A DNA stretch of 17,582 bases from Candidatus Dependentiae bacterium (GTDB lineage Bacteria; Babelota; Babeliae; Babelales; UASB340). The stretch spans positions 1-17,582 of the forward strand of contig JAHIKO010000037.1 in NCBI GenBank assembly GCA_018897535.1, in the 5' to 3' direction. How positions within the stretch are numbered: position 1 is the first letter of the stretch; every line of letters starts with the position of its first letter. The notes below the pieces were generated by a model. The model was not told the origin of the DNA, did not search any database, and was given only the letters and a program-made list of their open reading frames with translations. Of this stretch, positions 7,379 to 15,245 are shown piece by piece. Both the position numbers and the translations under genes were made by a program.

Positions 7379-7420
7379 TAGGTTGAAAAATGTATTAATA
7401 GAATAAAAAGGGGTGGGCTT

Positions 7421-8602
7421 ATGAATACTTATTTCAAAAAAATTATCATTTTGTGCGTCTTATTAAGTTCAAGATCAGTTTATTCAATAAATTCTTTAAA
7501 GTATGTTGAAATTTGTAATAAAAGATTGGCGCCACAACTTTTTTTTGAATTTACAAATTCTTTATATTTTGAAAAAAGAATAGATGCTGAAAAGATGCAG
7601 TTGGAAATATCTTTTCCGGCTATGAATATACAAGATTTTAAAGAAAAAAATGTTGTGGAATCTATAAAAAGTTTGGGCGACATTATAAAAAAAGCCGAAT
7701 TGTTTTATTCACAGGCACCAAGTCCAAGAGTTGTCATATTAATAACTTTTTCAACTGATGATATTTTAATTCGCTGGAATAAACTTGAAGATCCGGCAAG
7801 ATTATTAATCGATTTTTTTAAAAAAAGTGATTTACAAAAATTACAGGAACAGGGAAAACAGTTGCTTTATGCAAAAAATAAATCAAACGATTTTGATAAT
7901 AAATTAATTGATTGTAAAAATTCTGAATTGCAAAAAAAAAATCGTATTTTAGTTGATGCCGGACATGGTGGACAAGATACCGGTGCGCTGGGTTTTTTTT
8001 TATTAAAAGAGAAGGAATTAACACTTGATATTGCTCGTCGTGTTCAACTTTTGTTAAAAAAAAAAGGTTTTGAAGTCTATTTAACTAGAGCCGAAGATAA
8101 ATTTTTATCTTTAAAAGATAGAACGGATTTGGCAACACAATTAAAGGCAGATTTTTTTGTTTCCATTCATGCAAATGCTGTTCCAAGTGTTTCTAATGCT
8201 TCCGGTATCGAATCTTATTTTTTAAATTCAAATGATATTTTAGCTCGAGACAGGAGAGGCGGATTTCTATTTGTTTTTAATGAAAATGATGAAACTATTG
8301 CAAAACTTGCAGATATAACATTAAAAAATAATATTGATCAGTCTGAACAACTTGCTCTAAGTATTCAAAATGGAATAATCGAATATTTAAATAGCAAAAA
8401 GGTGTCGGATGTAATAGATCGAGGTATTAAACGAAATGATTTTAGAGTTTTACTGGAAAATGATATTCCAGCGGCTCTTATTGAAGTTGGGTTTATAACA
8501 AATCCAAAAGAAGCTAAAAGGTTGTCGATTACTGCTTACAGGCAACTTTTGGCAATTGGTATTTCAAAGGGTATTGAGAAATATGTTGAGACGTCGAAAT
8601 AA
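7421..8602 (+). CDS. Exported N-acetylmuramoyl-L-alanine amidase, Amidase_3 (AmiC/CwlD-like)
   Basis: This zinc amidase cuts the bond between MurNAc and the stem peptide, so it acts in the periplasm on peptidoglycan. The 393-aa protein has a signal peptide (hydrophobic 8-15, cleavage near VYS22). An N-terminal region of about 25-140 could be a divergent AMIN domain. The catalytic domain begins at about 175, with zinc ligands H182 (DAGHGG), E197 (KEKEL) and H250 (SIHANA), and catalytic E355 (ALIEVGF). Residues about 270-335 include the insertion common in AmiC-type enzymes, often an autoinhibitory helix. Shine-Dalgarno AAGGGG (7408-7413) is seven bases from the ATG. It leads a cluster with murD and ftsW, suggesting a role in cell separation. 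The coding region contains unusually long A and T runs. Confidence 0.92.
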   Translation: MNTYFKKIIILCVLLSSRSVYSINSLKYVEICNKRLAPQLFFEFTNSLYFEKRIDAEKMQLEISFPAMNIQDFKEKNVVESIKSLGDIIKKAELFYSQAPSPRVVILITFSTDDILIRWNKLEDPARLLIDFFKKSDLQKLQEQGKQLLYAKNKSNDFDNKLIDCKNSELQKKNRILVDAGHGGQDTGALGFFLLKEKELTLDIARRVQLLLKKKGFEVYLTRAEDKFLSLKDRTDLATQLKADFFVSIHANAVPSVSNASGIESYFLNSNDILARDRRGGFLFVFNENDETIAKLADITLKNNIDQSEQLALSIQNGIIEYLNSKKVSDVIDRGIKRNDFRVLLENDIPAALIEVGFITNPKEAKRLSITAYRQLLAIGISKGIEKYVETSK

Positions 8603-8617
8603 AAATTAGGAGTAATC

Positions 8618-9094
8618 ATGATACTATTTAGTTATCTTTTTTTATTTGCACCTATAGGTTTGCCGGGCTTAGGTACAACCAAAGCAATTTCAGGTATTTC
8701 CGGAGTTTTGCAAGTATTGGTGCATCATTTGGATTATTTTTTAACGTTTGTCTCTATTATTATAATTATCACAGCAATTCATAAAATTTATAAAATATGG
8801 GTTAAGAGATATTTTAAAAAAATAGAAATTTTATTTTATAGATTGTATTCAGAAATTTTATTGTTGGATTCTGTAAAAAGTTCCAAAATAGATTTTTCTG
8901 AAAAAGAAAGTATTGATTTAATCTTATCAAAAATTAATAGAAGCTTTTTTGTTAGAAGAGTTGGAAAAATTAATAAAGAAAGACTTGAAGATGGTCTGAA
9001 ATTTATTAAATCCGGAAAGCTTGATACCAAAACATCTCTATTATTTGTGCAAAATTGGATAAAAATGTTAAATTACCTAATAGTTAATTTATAA
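8618..9094 (+). CDS. Small membrane-anchored protein of unknown function
   Basis: I do not recognise this 158-aa protein. It has a hydrophobic N-terminus (1-15), a Gly/Ser-rich stretch (13-30), one strong transmembrane helix (about 39-58), then a basic, mostly helical and probably cytoplasmic tail (60-158) rich in Lys, Ile and Leu. A good Shine-Dalgarno AGGAG (8608-8612) precedes the ATG, and the gene starts 15 bases after the amidase stop, so it is likely translated as part of the cell-wall operon. Its place between the amidase and murD suggests an envelope or division role, but no motif supports one. Confidence 0.75.
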   Translation: MILFSYLFLFAPIGLPGLGTTKAISGISGVLQVLVHHLDYFLTFVSIIIIITAIHKIYKIWVKRYFKKIEILFYRLYSEILLLDSVKSSKIDFSEKESIDLILSKINRSFFVRRVGKINKERLEDGLKFIKSGKLDTKTSLLFVQNWIKMLNYLIVNL

Positions 9095-9127
9095 TTTTAA
9101 AATATTTAATTTTGAGGCGTTACTGCA

Positions 9128-10567
9128 ATGCAAGACAGCGTTGGCATTTTAGGATTTGGAATTGTTGGAAAATCGGCTCTAAATTTTTTCAAAAAATTAG
9201 ATAAAAATTTTAAAATAAATATATTTGATGAACGACAACTTACGCTGCAAGAGTTAAAAGATTTAGATTCTTTGGGCGTCTCTTTTTTTGATGTTTTAAA
9301 TTTAACCAATTTTTTTGAACAAAGTACCAAAATTTTTGTAAGTCCGGGATTTAAATTAAAAAATTTTGATTCTTATGATCAGTCCAAATTCATTTGTGAA
9401 CTTGATTTGCTTTCTGATTATTTTTCTAAAAAAACTGTAGCTATTACCGGAAGTTTGGGTAAAACTACCACAACTTCGTATCTTGCAAATTTTGCGTCTA
9501 AAATGCTCACGAAAGATAATGAAAACTTATCAACATGTGCTGCAGGAAATATTGGAAATGCAATGCTTGATTTGGTTGCTACTCAAAATAATATGGACTT
9601 GGCATTTTTAGAATTATCCAGTTTTCAATTAAAATTAAATAAAAAATTTGCGCCCGATATTGCGATATGGACAAATTTTTATTCGAATCATCTTGATTGG
9701 CACATTGATTTGAAAGATTATTTTCAATCCAAATGTCATATATTTGAATATCAAAATGAGAATCAATATTTTATTTTTCCGTCAGAATTTTTATTTGATG
9801 TTTTGTCGCCTGATATAAAAAATATATTTTTAACTAAAATTTTAAAAGCTCAAACGCAACTTTGTTGTATGTCTCAAGATTTCAATAAATCTTTTGATAA
9901 TCTAATAAATTTGGGTATAAAAAAATTTAATATTTTTTCAGTATCAAATAACAATTTAATTTTTTATAAAATAATTAACAATAAAATTATTGAACAAAAA
10001 GTTTTGTTTGATATTACACATTTGCCAAATGTTAGTTTTGAAAAAAACTGGCTTACAATTTTGGCAACACTATTTTTGTTAGATTTTGACTTAAAACAAC
10101 TGGAATTAATTTTTGCCAAAACCAGTAATTTTTATTCACAGGAAAATTTACAAAATCATAGACTTGAATTATTTACGAATTTTAATGAAATTGATTTTTA
10201 TAATGATTCCAAATCTACCGTTTATCAATCAACTATGGAAGCTGTAGCTAAATTATCAAGAAATGAAAAACCGATAATTTTAATTTTGGGTGGATTATCA
10301 AAGGGTGTAGATCGAACTCCATTAGTAGAATTTTTGAAAAAAATAAAAAATATAAAAGCTGTTTTTTGTTTTGGTAAAGATTGTGCAAACTTTTCTTGTT
10401 ATAGTTGCTATCCAACATTGGAAACTGTTATTAAAGCTGTTTTTGATATTGTAAAACCCGGAGATCAGGTTTTATTTTCACCTACCGGTTCCAGTTATGA
10501 TTTATTTAAAGATTATAAGCACAGGGGAGATTCCTTTAAAAATTTGATTTTAAGTAAAAAGGGGTAA
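9128..10567 (+). CDS. murD: UDP-N-acetylmuramoyl-L-alanine--D-glutamate ligase
   Basis: MurD adds D-Glu to UDP-MurNAc-L-Ala in the cytoplasm, using ATP. The 479 residues show all Mur ligase signatures: N-terminal UDP-binding Rossmann GFGIVGKSA (9-17), P-loop TGSLGKTTTT (107-116), LELSSFQL (161-168), TNFYSNHLDWH (182-192), Lys202 as the likely carbamylated lysine, HRLE (344-347), NDSKST (359-364), LGGLSKGVD (387-395, diagnostic for MurD) and SPTGSSYDLF (451-460), a somewhat changed version of SPACASFD. The ribosome site is GAGG (9114-9117), ten bases from the ATG. The stop lies eight bases before ftsW. Slightly longer than typical enzymes. Confidence 0.95.
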   Translation: MQDSVGILGFGIVGKSALNFFKKLDKNFKINIFDERQLTLQELKDLDSLGVSFFDVLNLTNFFEQSTKIFVSPGFKLKNFDSYDQSKFICELDLLSDYFSKKTVAITGSLGKTTTTSYLANFASKMLTKDNENLSTCAAGNIGNAMLDLVATQNNMDLAFLELSSFQLKLNKKFAPDIAIWTNFYSNHLDWHIDLKDYFQSKCHIFEYQNENQYFIFPSEFLFDVLSPDIKNIFLTKILKAQTQLCCMSQDFNKSFDNLINLGIKKFNIFSVSNNNLIFYKIINNKIIEQKVLFDITHLPNVSFEKNWLTILATLFLLDFDLKQLELIFAKTSNFYSQENLQNHRLELFTNFNEIDFYNDSKSTVYQSTMEAVAKLSRNEKPIILILGGLSKGVDRTPLVEFLKKIKNIKAVFCFGKDCANFSCYSCYPTLETVIKAVFDIVKPGDQVLFSPTGSSYDLFKDYKHRGDSFKNLILSKKG

Positions 10568-10575
10568 AAATATTT

Positions 10576-11679
10576 ATGGAATACGATCATAACGAAGTAA
10601 AAAAAGATTTGAGATTCCTGTTAATTATAGTTTTGGCATTGACTTTAATAGGTTTTATTTTTATATATTCTTCCAGCTCCGTATATGCTTTTGAAAAATT
10701 TGGATCTTCATTTTATTTTATTAAAAAACAATTATTGTATTTGGTTCCGGCTATAATAAGTTTTTTTATTTTTGCCGCTGTGCCGCAAAATAGTTTAAAA
10801 AAATTTACGCCGTTATTATTTTTCTTATCATTGATTCTAACTACATTAACTTTGGTTTCAAATATGGGGCTTAAGTTGCATGGTTCATCCAGATGGTTGA
10901 TTTTGGGAAATTTTAGTTTGCAACCAAGTGAATTTTTAAAATTATTTTTATTTTTATATATAGGGTATTTTATAGAAAAAAAGAAAAAAAAGGTAAAATC
11001 TTTAGTTCATAGTTATTTGCCGTTTTTAATAATTTTGGGTATTACTTTTTTAATTTTATTAAAACAACCGGATTTTGGATCGGTTATAACAATATTTTCT
11101 ACAGCTTTGGTTTTGTTTTTTATAGCAAATTTTAATATGATACATCTATTTTCTACGGTTTTATTATCAATTCCTGCAATTATTTATTTAATTTATTCAA
11201 AATCATATAGGTTAAATAGAATTTTAATCTTTTTAAATCCGTGGGCCGATCCTAAAGGTAGTGGTTTTCAAATTATTCAATCACTTATAGCTATAGGATG
11301 TGGTAAATTTTGGGGCGTTGGAATTTCCAATTCTTCTCAAAAGTTTTTCTATCTTCCCATGCAACATACCGATTTCATCTTTCCAATTATTGCCGAAGAA
11401 GTTGGGTTTGTAGGTTCTTTGGTTATAATCGCTTTATATTTAATGTTTTTATATTTTGGCGTTCGAATAGCGTTAAAATTAGAATCTGATTTTGCTTTTT
11501 TTACCACCATTGGATTTGTAGTTCTTATAACCATTCAAGCTGTTATAAATTTGATGGTTTCTTGCGGTCTTTTACCCACAAAAGGGCTTGGATTACCATT
11601 TATTAGTTATGGTGGAAGTTCTCTGGTTGCAATCTTTTGTATGCTTGGTATAATTGCAAACTTTTCAAATAGAAATTAA
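10576..11679 (+). CDS. ftsW: SEDS peptidoglycan glycosyltransferase, FtsW type
   Basis: FtsW polymerises lipid II at the division septum with a partner class B PBP. The 367-aa protein is polytopic, with about ten membrane helices. It carries GSSRWL (103-108), LQPSE (115-119), KQPDFGS (163-169) and the catalytic Asp266 in HTDFIFPIIAEEVG. The C-terminal PTKGLGLPFISYGGSS (334-349) favours FtsW/SpoVE over RodA. The Shine-Dalgarno AAGGGG overlaps the murD stop codon, about ten bases from the ATG, so the two genes are coupled. The expected dcw neighbours murG, murC and ftsQ are not downstream. RodA is the alternative but less likely. Confidence 0.92.
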   Translation: MEYDHNEVKKDLRFLLIIVLALTLIGFIFIYSSSSVYAFEKFGSSFYFIKKQLLYLVPAIISFFIFAAVPQNSLKKFTPLLFFLSLILTTLTLVSNMGLKLHGSSRWLILGNFSLQPSEFLKLFLFLYIGYFIEKKKKKVKSLVHSYLPFLIILGITFLILLKQPDFGSVITIFSTALVLFFIANFNMIHLFSTVLLSIPAIIYLIYSKSYRLNRILIFLNPWADPKGSGFQIIQSLIAIGCGKFWGVGISNSSQKFFYLPMQHTDFIFPIIAEEVGFVGSLVIIALYLMFLYFGVRIALKLESDFAFFTTIGFVVLITIQAVINLMVSCGLLPTKGLGLPFISYGGSSLVAIFCMLGIIANFSNRN

Positions 11680-11875
11680 ATTATTGCTCGAATCGTTTGA
11701 TTTAATAGTATTTTATCATTTTTTTGGTATTAAGTACCTGTCGGTTGTTCGATATTTTAAGTCTAGTATTCTTTTAATAGTTAAATTGAAACTTGTATTG
11801 TTTTAATACTTTATAAGTTTTGGTTTTAAAATGTGTGGTTATTTTTAGTGAATTTATAATATTGGAGGTTTTCTT
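11680..11875. other. Intergenic region with candidate promoter for the 246-aa gene
   Basis: This 196-base gap is the longest in the window. The best promoter candidate is TTGAAA (11786-11791) with TATAAG (11812-11817), but the 20-base spacer is long. A TATAAT at 11855-11860 is too close to the GGAGG ribosome site (11864-11868) to serve the gene. No clear terminator for ftsW is visible; the GGTA-TTAAG-TACC hairpin is too short. Confidence 0.4.
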
Positions 11876-12616
11876 ATGAAAAAATCACTAAGTATACTTT
11901 TATTAATATTTGCGCTTAGTTCAAACCAAAATTCATATGCTATGAAAGTTGTATCGGAACAAAAGAATGAGCAACCCGATTTATTAAAATCAATTTGGAA
12001 TGGATCGGTAGCCGGTTTTAAACTTGTTGGTAGAGGTGTGGCGGCTGTAGATAATGGACTTACTACTGTAAATAATAAGATTGATACAACAGTTAAATTT
12101 GTTAAAGATACACCTAAAAAAATTAATAATTATCTTTGGACAAAAAGATATTTGGCTTCCGCTATTCCGGCGGCTGTTATTGGCGGTGGACTTTTGTACG
12201 GAATATATTCTATTTTTCCAGGATCTTCTACTAGTAATACAAGTTTGTTAAAATACTGGCCTGCAGTAGTTAAATTGGCATTTTCGGCATATCCGTTTGC
12301 AAAGATATATAAGGGCGTTTTAAATTATATTGAAAGAAAGCATAATGAAGGCTTGACCAACGATCCAGATCATCAGTTAGCTGAAGCAAGAAAAAAACTT
12401 CGTAGCGGCAAAACACAGTTAGTTGGATTACAAATTGGAAACGTTAATCAGGCTGGTAATAATTATAACAATAAGAAACGTGAATTGGCTGAACTTGAAA
12501 AAGTTACAAAAACGCTTGATTCAGAAGTTAATAAAAAAACTATAAAACCAACATCTGAATATGTATCGGATTTAAAGAAAGTGACCGGAGCAAATACAGT
12601 AACGGTTAACTATTAA
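11876..12616 (+). CDS. Exported membrane-associated protein of unknown function (246 aa)
   Basis: I recognise no family. The N-terminus is a clear signal peptide: KK at 2-3, hydrophobic 4-14, cleavage probably after SYA22. Next come an amphipathic region with repeated valines and threonines (43-78), a hydrophobic Ala/Gly-rich helix (about 92-113), a second hydrophobic segment (127-143), and a charged helical C-terminal part (150-235) with coiled-coil character at about 200-220. A strong GGAGG site (11864-11868) and a strong terminator bracket it as a single-gene unit, which suggests substantial expression. It could sit in an envelope membrane with a soluble tail. The context, beside two other exported-protein genes, is the only functional hint. 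Confidence 0.8.
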   Translation: MKKSLSILLLIFALSSNQNSYAMKVVSEQKNEQPDLLKSIWNGSVAGFKLVGRGVAAVDNGLTTVNNKIDTTVKFVKDTPKKINNYLWTKRYLASAIPAAVIGGGLLYGIYSIFPGSSTSNTSLLKYWPAVVKLAFSAYPFAKIYKGVLNYIERKHNEGLTNDPDHQLAEARKKLRSGKTQLVGLQIGNVNQAGNNYNNKKRELAELEKVTKTLDSEVNKKTIKPTSEYVSDLKKVTGANTVTVNY

Positions 12617-12642
12617 TCTGATGTTTTAAAATAAACAAGAAT

Positions 12643-12666
12643 GGCACGGGAAACCGTGCCTTTTTT
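12643..12666 (+). terminator. Intrinsic terminator after the 246-aa gene
   Basis: GGCACGG (12643-12649) and CCGTGCC (12654-12660) form a perfect 7-bp stem closed by a GAAA tetraloop and followed by T6 (12661-12666). Flanking A-rich and T-rich bases could extend the stem. The next promoter's -35 begins just three bases later. Confidence 0.95.
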
Positions 12667-12668
12667 GT

Positions 12669-12696
12669 TTGACAAATTTATCGATGCTGACATAAT
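12669..12696 (+). promoter_or_regulatory. Strong predicted promoter of the 793-aa gene
   Basis: A perfect -35 TTGACA (12669-12674), a 16-base spacer, the extended TG (12688-12689) and -10 CATAAT (12691-12696, one mismatch) make this the best promoter match in the window. Transcription would start near 12703, giving a leader of about 57 bases. Confidence 0.75.
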
Positions 12697-12759
12697 AAAT
12701 CTCTTAAAAAGTTATATAACTATATTTGGGGCCAAGATCTTTTAGGGATTTATTATAAG

Positions 12760-15141
12760 ATGATTAATTTTAAAAAAATATTTTTTTATTTCTTAATATT
12801 CATATCTTTTATAGAAAACATTTCTTTTGCCAAAAGTCCTGAAAATAGAAATTGTGTAAAAATAATTACAGCTGTAAGCGAAAGTAATGGCATAACCCGT
12901 TTAGCGCAGGAGCAGCAACCAAATGACACTGCGGCTTTAGATAAATTTTTGGAGCAATTTGATAATCTTGATTCAAACGAGTTTGACCCAAGTGAAATTC
13001 AAGATGATATTTTAAATAATCTTGGTAAAGAGCCGGAAAATAGTGACAATAATAACAGCGATATTTTGTCTTCAAATATGGATTTGGTAAATTTTTTCAA
13101 AAATCCTGCAGCCATGGCAGATCAATTTACCGATGAACTTAAGACTGAAGTAATGTCGACATGGCAACTTAGCGGTAATGTGATGGTTAGAATATTTAAT
13201 TTAAATCCATTATTTCCAATAATTGGTTTATTAAAGGATTTAAAGCTTGTAATTCAAACTGAAGTCTTTGTAAGTGTTGCTGATAAAATTCAAGAAATAA
13301 TTTTAGACCAAGCTTTTATTTTAAAAATTCAGAATAATCAATTGGACGATGCAACTAAAAAAGAGCTTAAAAATATTTTAGAATCTTTAGAAAATCTTTT
13401 GCCTGATATTAAAAATAAATTGAAAAAAGATAACTTAACTAAATTTAATAGTTTAAAAGAAATCGTAAAACTATTATCATTAGGTAAATTTCCTGAAATG
13501 TTTGACGCATTGGCTTTGTATATTAAAAATGAAAATCTAAGATTTAAAGTTGCTTTTAAAAAGGTTGTTTCGAATCTTGATAAGTTCATAAAATCAAATA
13601 AGTTGGATAAAGAAAAAGTTGAAGCGGCAATTTATTGGAAAGATCAGATATTTGAAGAGTTTAAGCCATTTGTTTTTGCAATAGACAATAAAGGTAATTT
13701 TGATTCAACTTCGTTTATGTTGGCTCAAGCCGGACCTGTAGGCGTTGCTGCAAATAAAATTTTACACGGTGCCGATGATGTTGCAAAATTTGCTCCTGCC
13801 ATACTATTTTCATATGGATTTTATAAAAAGTTTTTAAATTATTATTTGCAAGATAATAAAGATAATAAAAAATATTTATTTAAATTACTTTTAGGCGATA
13901 GTGCAATAAGTTCACTTTTTTTCCCGGTATATCTTTTAAAAATAATTTCTGATGTTAGAACAGGAAAAATTGATGTTGCCAATGCATTTAAAAAAATACA
14001 ATCCGATGCATTTGGGTTTTATCTTGACCCAAATTTTTTAGTTGATAAACAAAATTGGTTTATGCGAACTTTTTTCCGGGTTGGCTCTGCATATGTTTAT
14101 TCTAAATATCCCAATTTAGTTTTCACATTACTTGATGATGACAAGTTTAATTTTAATTTTCCAAAAAATTCTACACACATGAAAAGTGCTGTTTGGTTTT
14201 CCATAAAAGATGGTTATATCTCTTTTGCAGATTATCTTGAACATCAAGTTTATTCTAAAGTTGACTATAAAACTTTAGAGGCAATAGAAAATAAAACACT
14301 TGGACTTATTAGTCCTAAATTAATCAGATTTGCAGTTAATACATTTGCTCCAATAGGTGTGGCTAAAGCCTTTGAAAATAATAATTTGAAAAAAGTGGCA
14401 AATATAGATAAAAATACGGTTTTTGGTCAGGAATATATACCATTAATAGATAAAGAATGGCAATTGAGTAGATACTTTTTTAACCCCATTGGAACAGGAT
14501 TGGATTTTTTGAGTGGATCGGATTCGATTTACTATATTGGCAATACAAATTATGCAAAAATTACAGATAAAGAATATTGGACAAATAGATGCATGGGATA
14601 CGTTTCGGTAAATATTGGTTCATATATTGGTAAAAGAATAGCTCTTGGTCTTAAAAAACAATTTAATTATATCTTATCAAGACTTGCTTTAGTATTGGCT
14701 GATGCTTTGATACATGATGTATTTGATTCAAATATTAAAAATATATTGGAGACTGAAGAACTTATTGGAAAATCCGAGTTTAAAAATTTAAGCAAACCGG
14801 ATCAAAAATTATTTATAATGAAAAGTATGGTAAAAGATAATGTGCCATATCTTTTTATGAAAAATGATTTGCCTGGTGGCGACCAAATGCAACAATACTT
14901 TTTTGCATCACTTGTAAAATCCGGAACTTTTACCGAATTAGAGTTGGCTCAATTTGAAAAAGAATTTTTAAATAATGAAATTACAGATGAAAGATTAAGC
15001 TTTTTTTCAGATAGAATTATGGATTCGATTTCTTCAGCAATAGCAAAAAAATTTGGAGAAGTTTTTGGCGGAATTGCAGGCCGTAGCTTGGCTGAGAGAG
15101 CGTTTTATAAAGACGGAAAAAACATATTGCTAGCCCAATAA
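12760..15141 (+). CDS. Large exported protein of unknown function (793 aa)
   Basis: No family is recognised. A signal peptide is clear: KK at 5-6, a Phe/Ile-rich core (8-18), cleavage likely after SFA24. After it comes an acidic, Asn/Asp-rich low-complexity segment (about 55-105), then a long mostly alpha-helical body. Hydrophobic stretches at about 148-170, 380-396 and 638-652 are short or interrupted and may be buried helices, not membrane spans. A Gly/Ala-rich segment near the C-terminus (764-778, KKFGEVFGGIAGRSL) resembles a membrane-interacting helix. The AGGGA ribosome site (12744-12748) is 11 bases from the ATG. It is a single gene with the strongest promoter in the window, so a well-expressed envelope or secreted protein is plausible. 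Confidence 0.82.
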   Translation: MINFKKIFFYFLIFISFIENISFAKSPENRNCVKIITAVSESNGITRLAQEQQPNDTAALDKFLEQFDNLDSNEFDPSEIQDDILNNLGKEPENSDNNNSDILSSNMDLVNFFKNPAAMADQFTDELKTEVMSTWQLSGNVMVRIFNLNPLFPIIGLLKDLKLVIQTEVFVSVADKIQEIILDQAFILKIQNNQLDDATKKELKNILESLENLLPDIKNKLKKDNLTKFNSLKEIVKLLSLGKFPEMFDALALYIKNENLRFKVAFKKVVSNLDKFIKSNKLDKEKVEAAIYWKDQIFEEFKPFVFAIDNKGNFDSTSFMLAQAGPVGVAANKILHGADDVAKFAPAILFSYGFYKKFLNYYLQDNKDNKKYLFKLLLGDSAISSLFFPVYLLKIISDVRTGKIDVANAFKKIQSDAFGFYLDPNFLVDKQNWFMRTFFRVGSAYVYSKYPNLVFTLLDDDKFNFNFPKNSTHMKSAVWFSIKDGYISFADYLEHQVYSKVDYKTLEAIENKTLGLISPKLIRFAVNTFAPIGVAKAFENNNLKKVANIDKNTVFGQEYIPLIDKEWQLSRYFFNPIGTGLDFLSGSDSIYYIGNTNYAKITDKEYWTNRCMGYVSVNIGSYIGKRIALGLKKQFNYILSRLALVLADALIHDVFDSNIKNILETEELIGKSEFKNLSKPDQKLFIMKSMVKDNVPYLFMKNDLPGGDQMQQYFFASLVKSGTFTELELAQFEKEFLNNEITDERLSFFSDRIMDSISSAIAKKFGEVFGGIAGRSLAERAFYKDGKNILLAQ

Positions 15142-15168
15142 ATTTCAAATAGAAAAGTCTTCTGGCGT

Positions 15169-15197
15169 TTGAGTAACATTCGTTTAATTGCGATAAT
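15169..15197 (+). promoter_or_regulatory. Predicted promoter of the secreted Cys-phosphatase
   Basis: TTGAGT (15169-15174), a 17-base spacer and GATAAT (15192-15197) with the extended TG at 15189-15190. The predicted start is near 15204, about 40 bases before the ATG. Confidence 0.6.
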
Positions 15198-15232
15198 AAA
15201 GTATTAAATGAAGGTTATAATTCAAAATTGCC

Positions 15233-15239
15233 GGGGGGG
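15233..15239 (+). promoter_or_regulatory. G7 tract acting as Shine-Dalgarno; decides the start codon
   Basis: A run of seven G lies six bases before the ATG at 15246 and is the only possible ribosome site. The TTG at 15228 would open a longer frame but lies upstream of this tract, so it has no ribosome site. A G7 run is rare in such an AT-rich sequence. Confidence 0.7.
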
Positions 15240-15245
15240 CTTTTT

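Noticed and set aside
11731..11743. GGTA-TTAAG-TACC hairpin as an ftsW terminator
   Set aside because: The stem is only 4 bp and no T-tract follows.
11855..11860. TATAAT as the promoter of the 246-aa gene
   Set aside because: Transcription from it would begin at or inside the GGAGG ribosome site, removing it.
15228..15245. TTG at 15228 as the start of the Cys-phosphatase
   Set aside because: The G7 Shine-Dalgarno lies inside that extension and fits the ATG at 15246; the extension would also spoil the signal peptide start.
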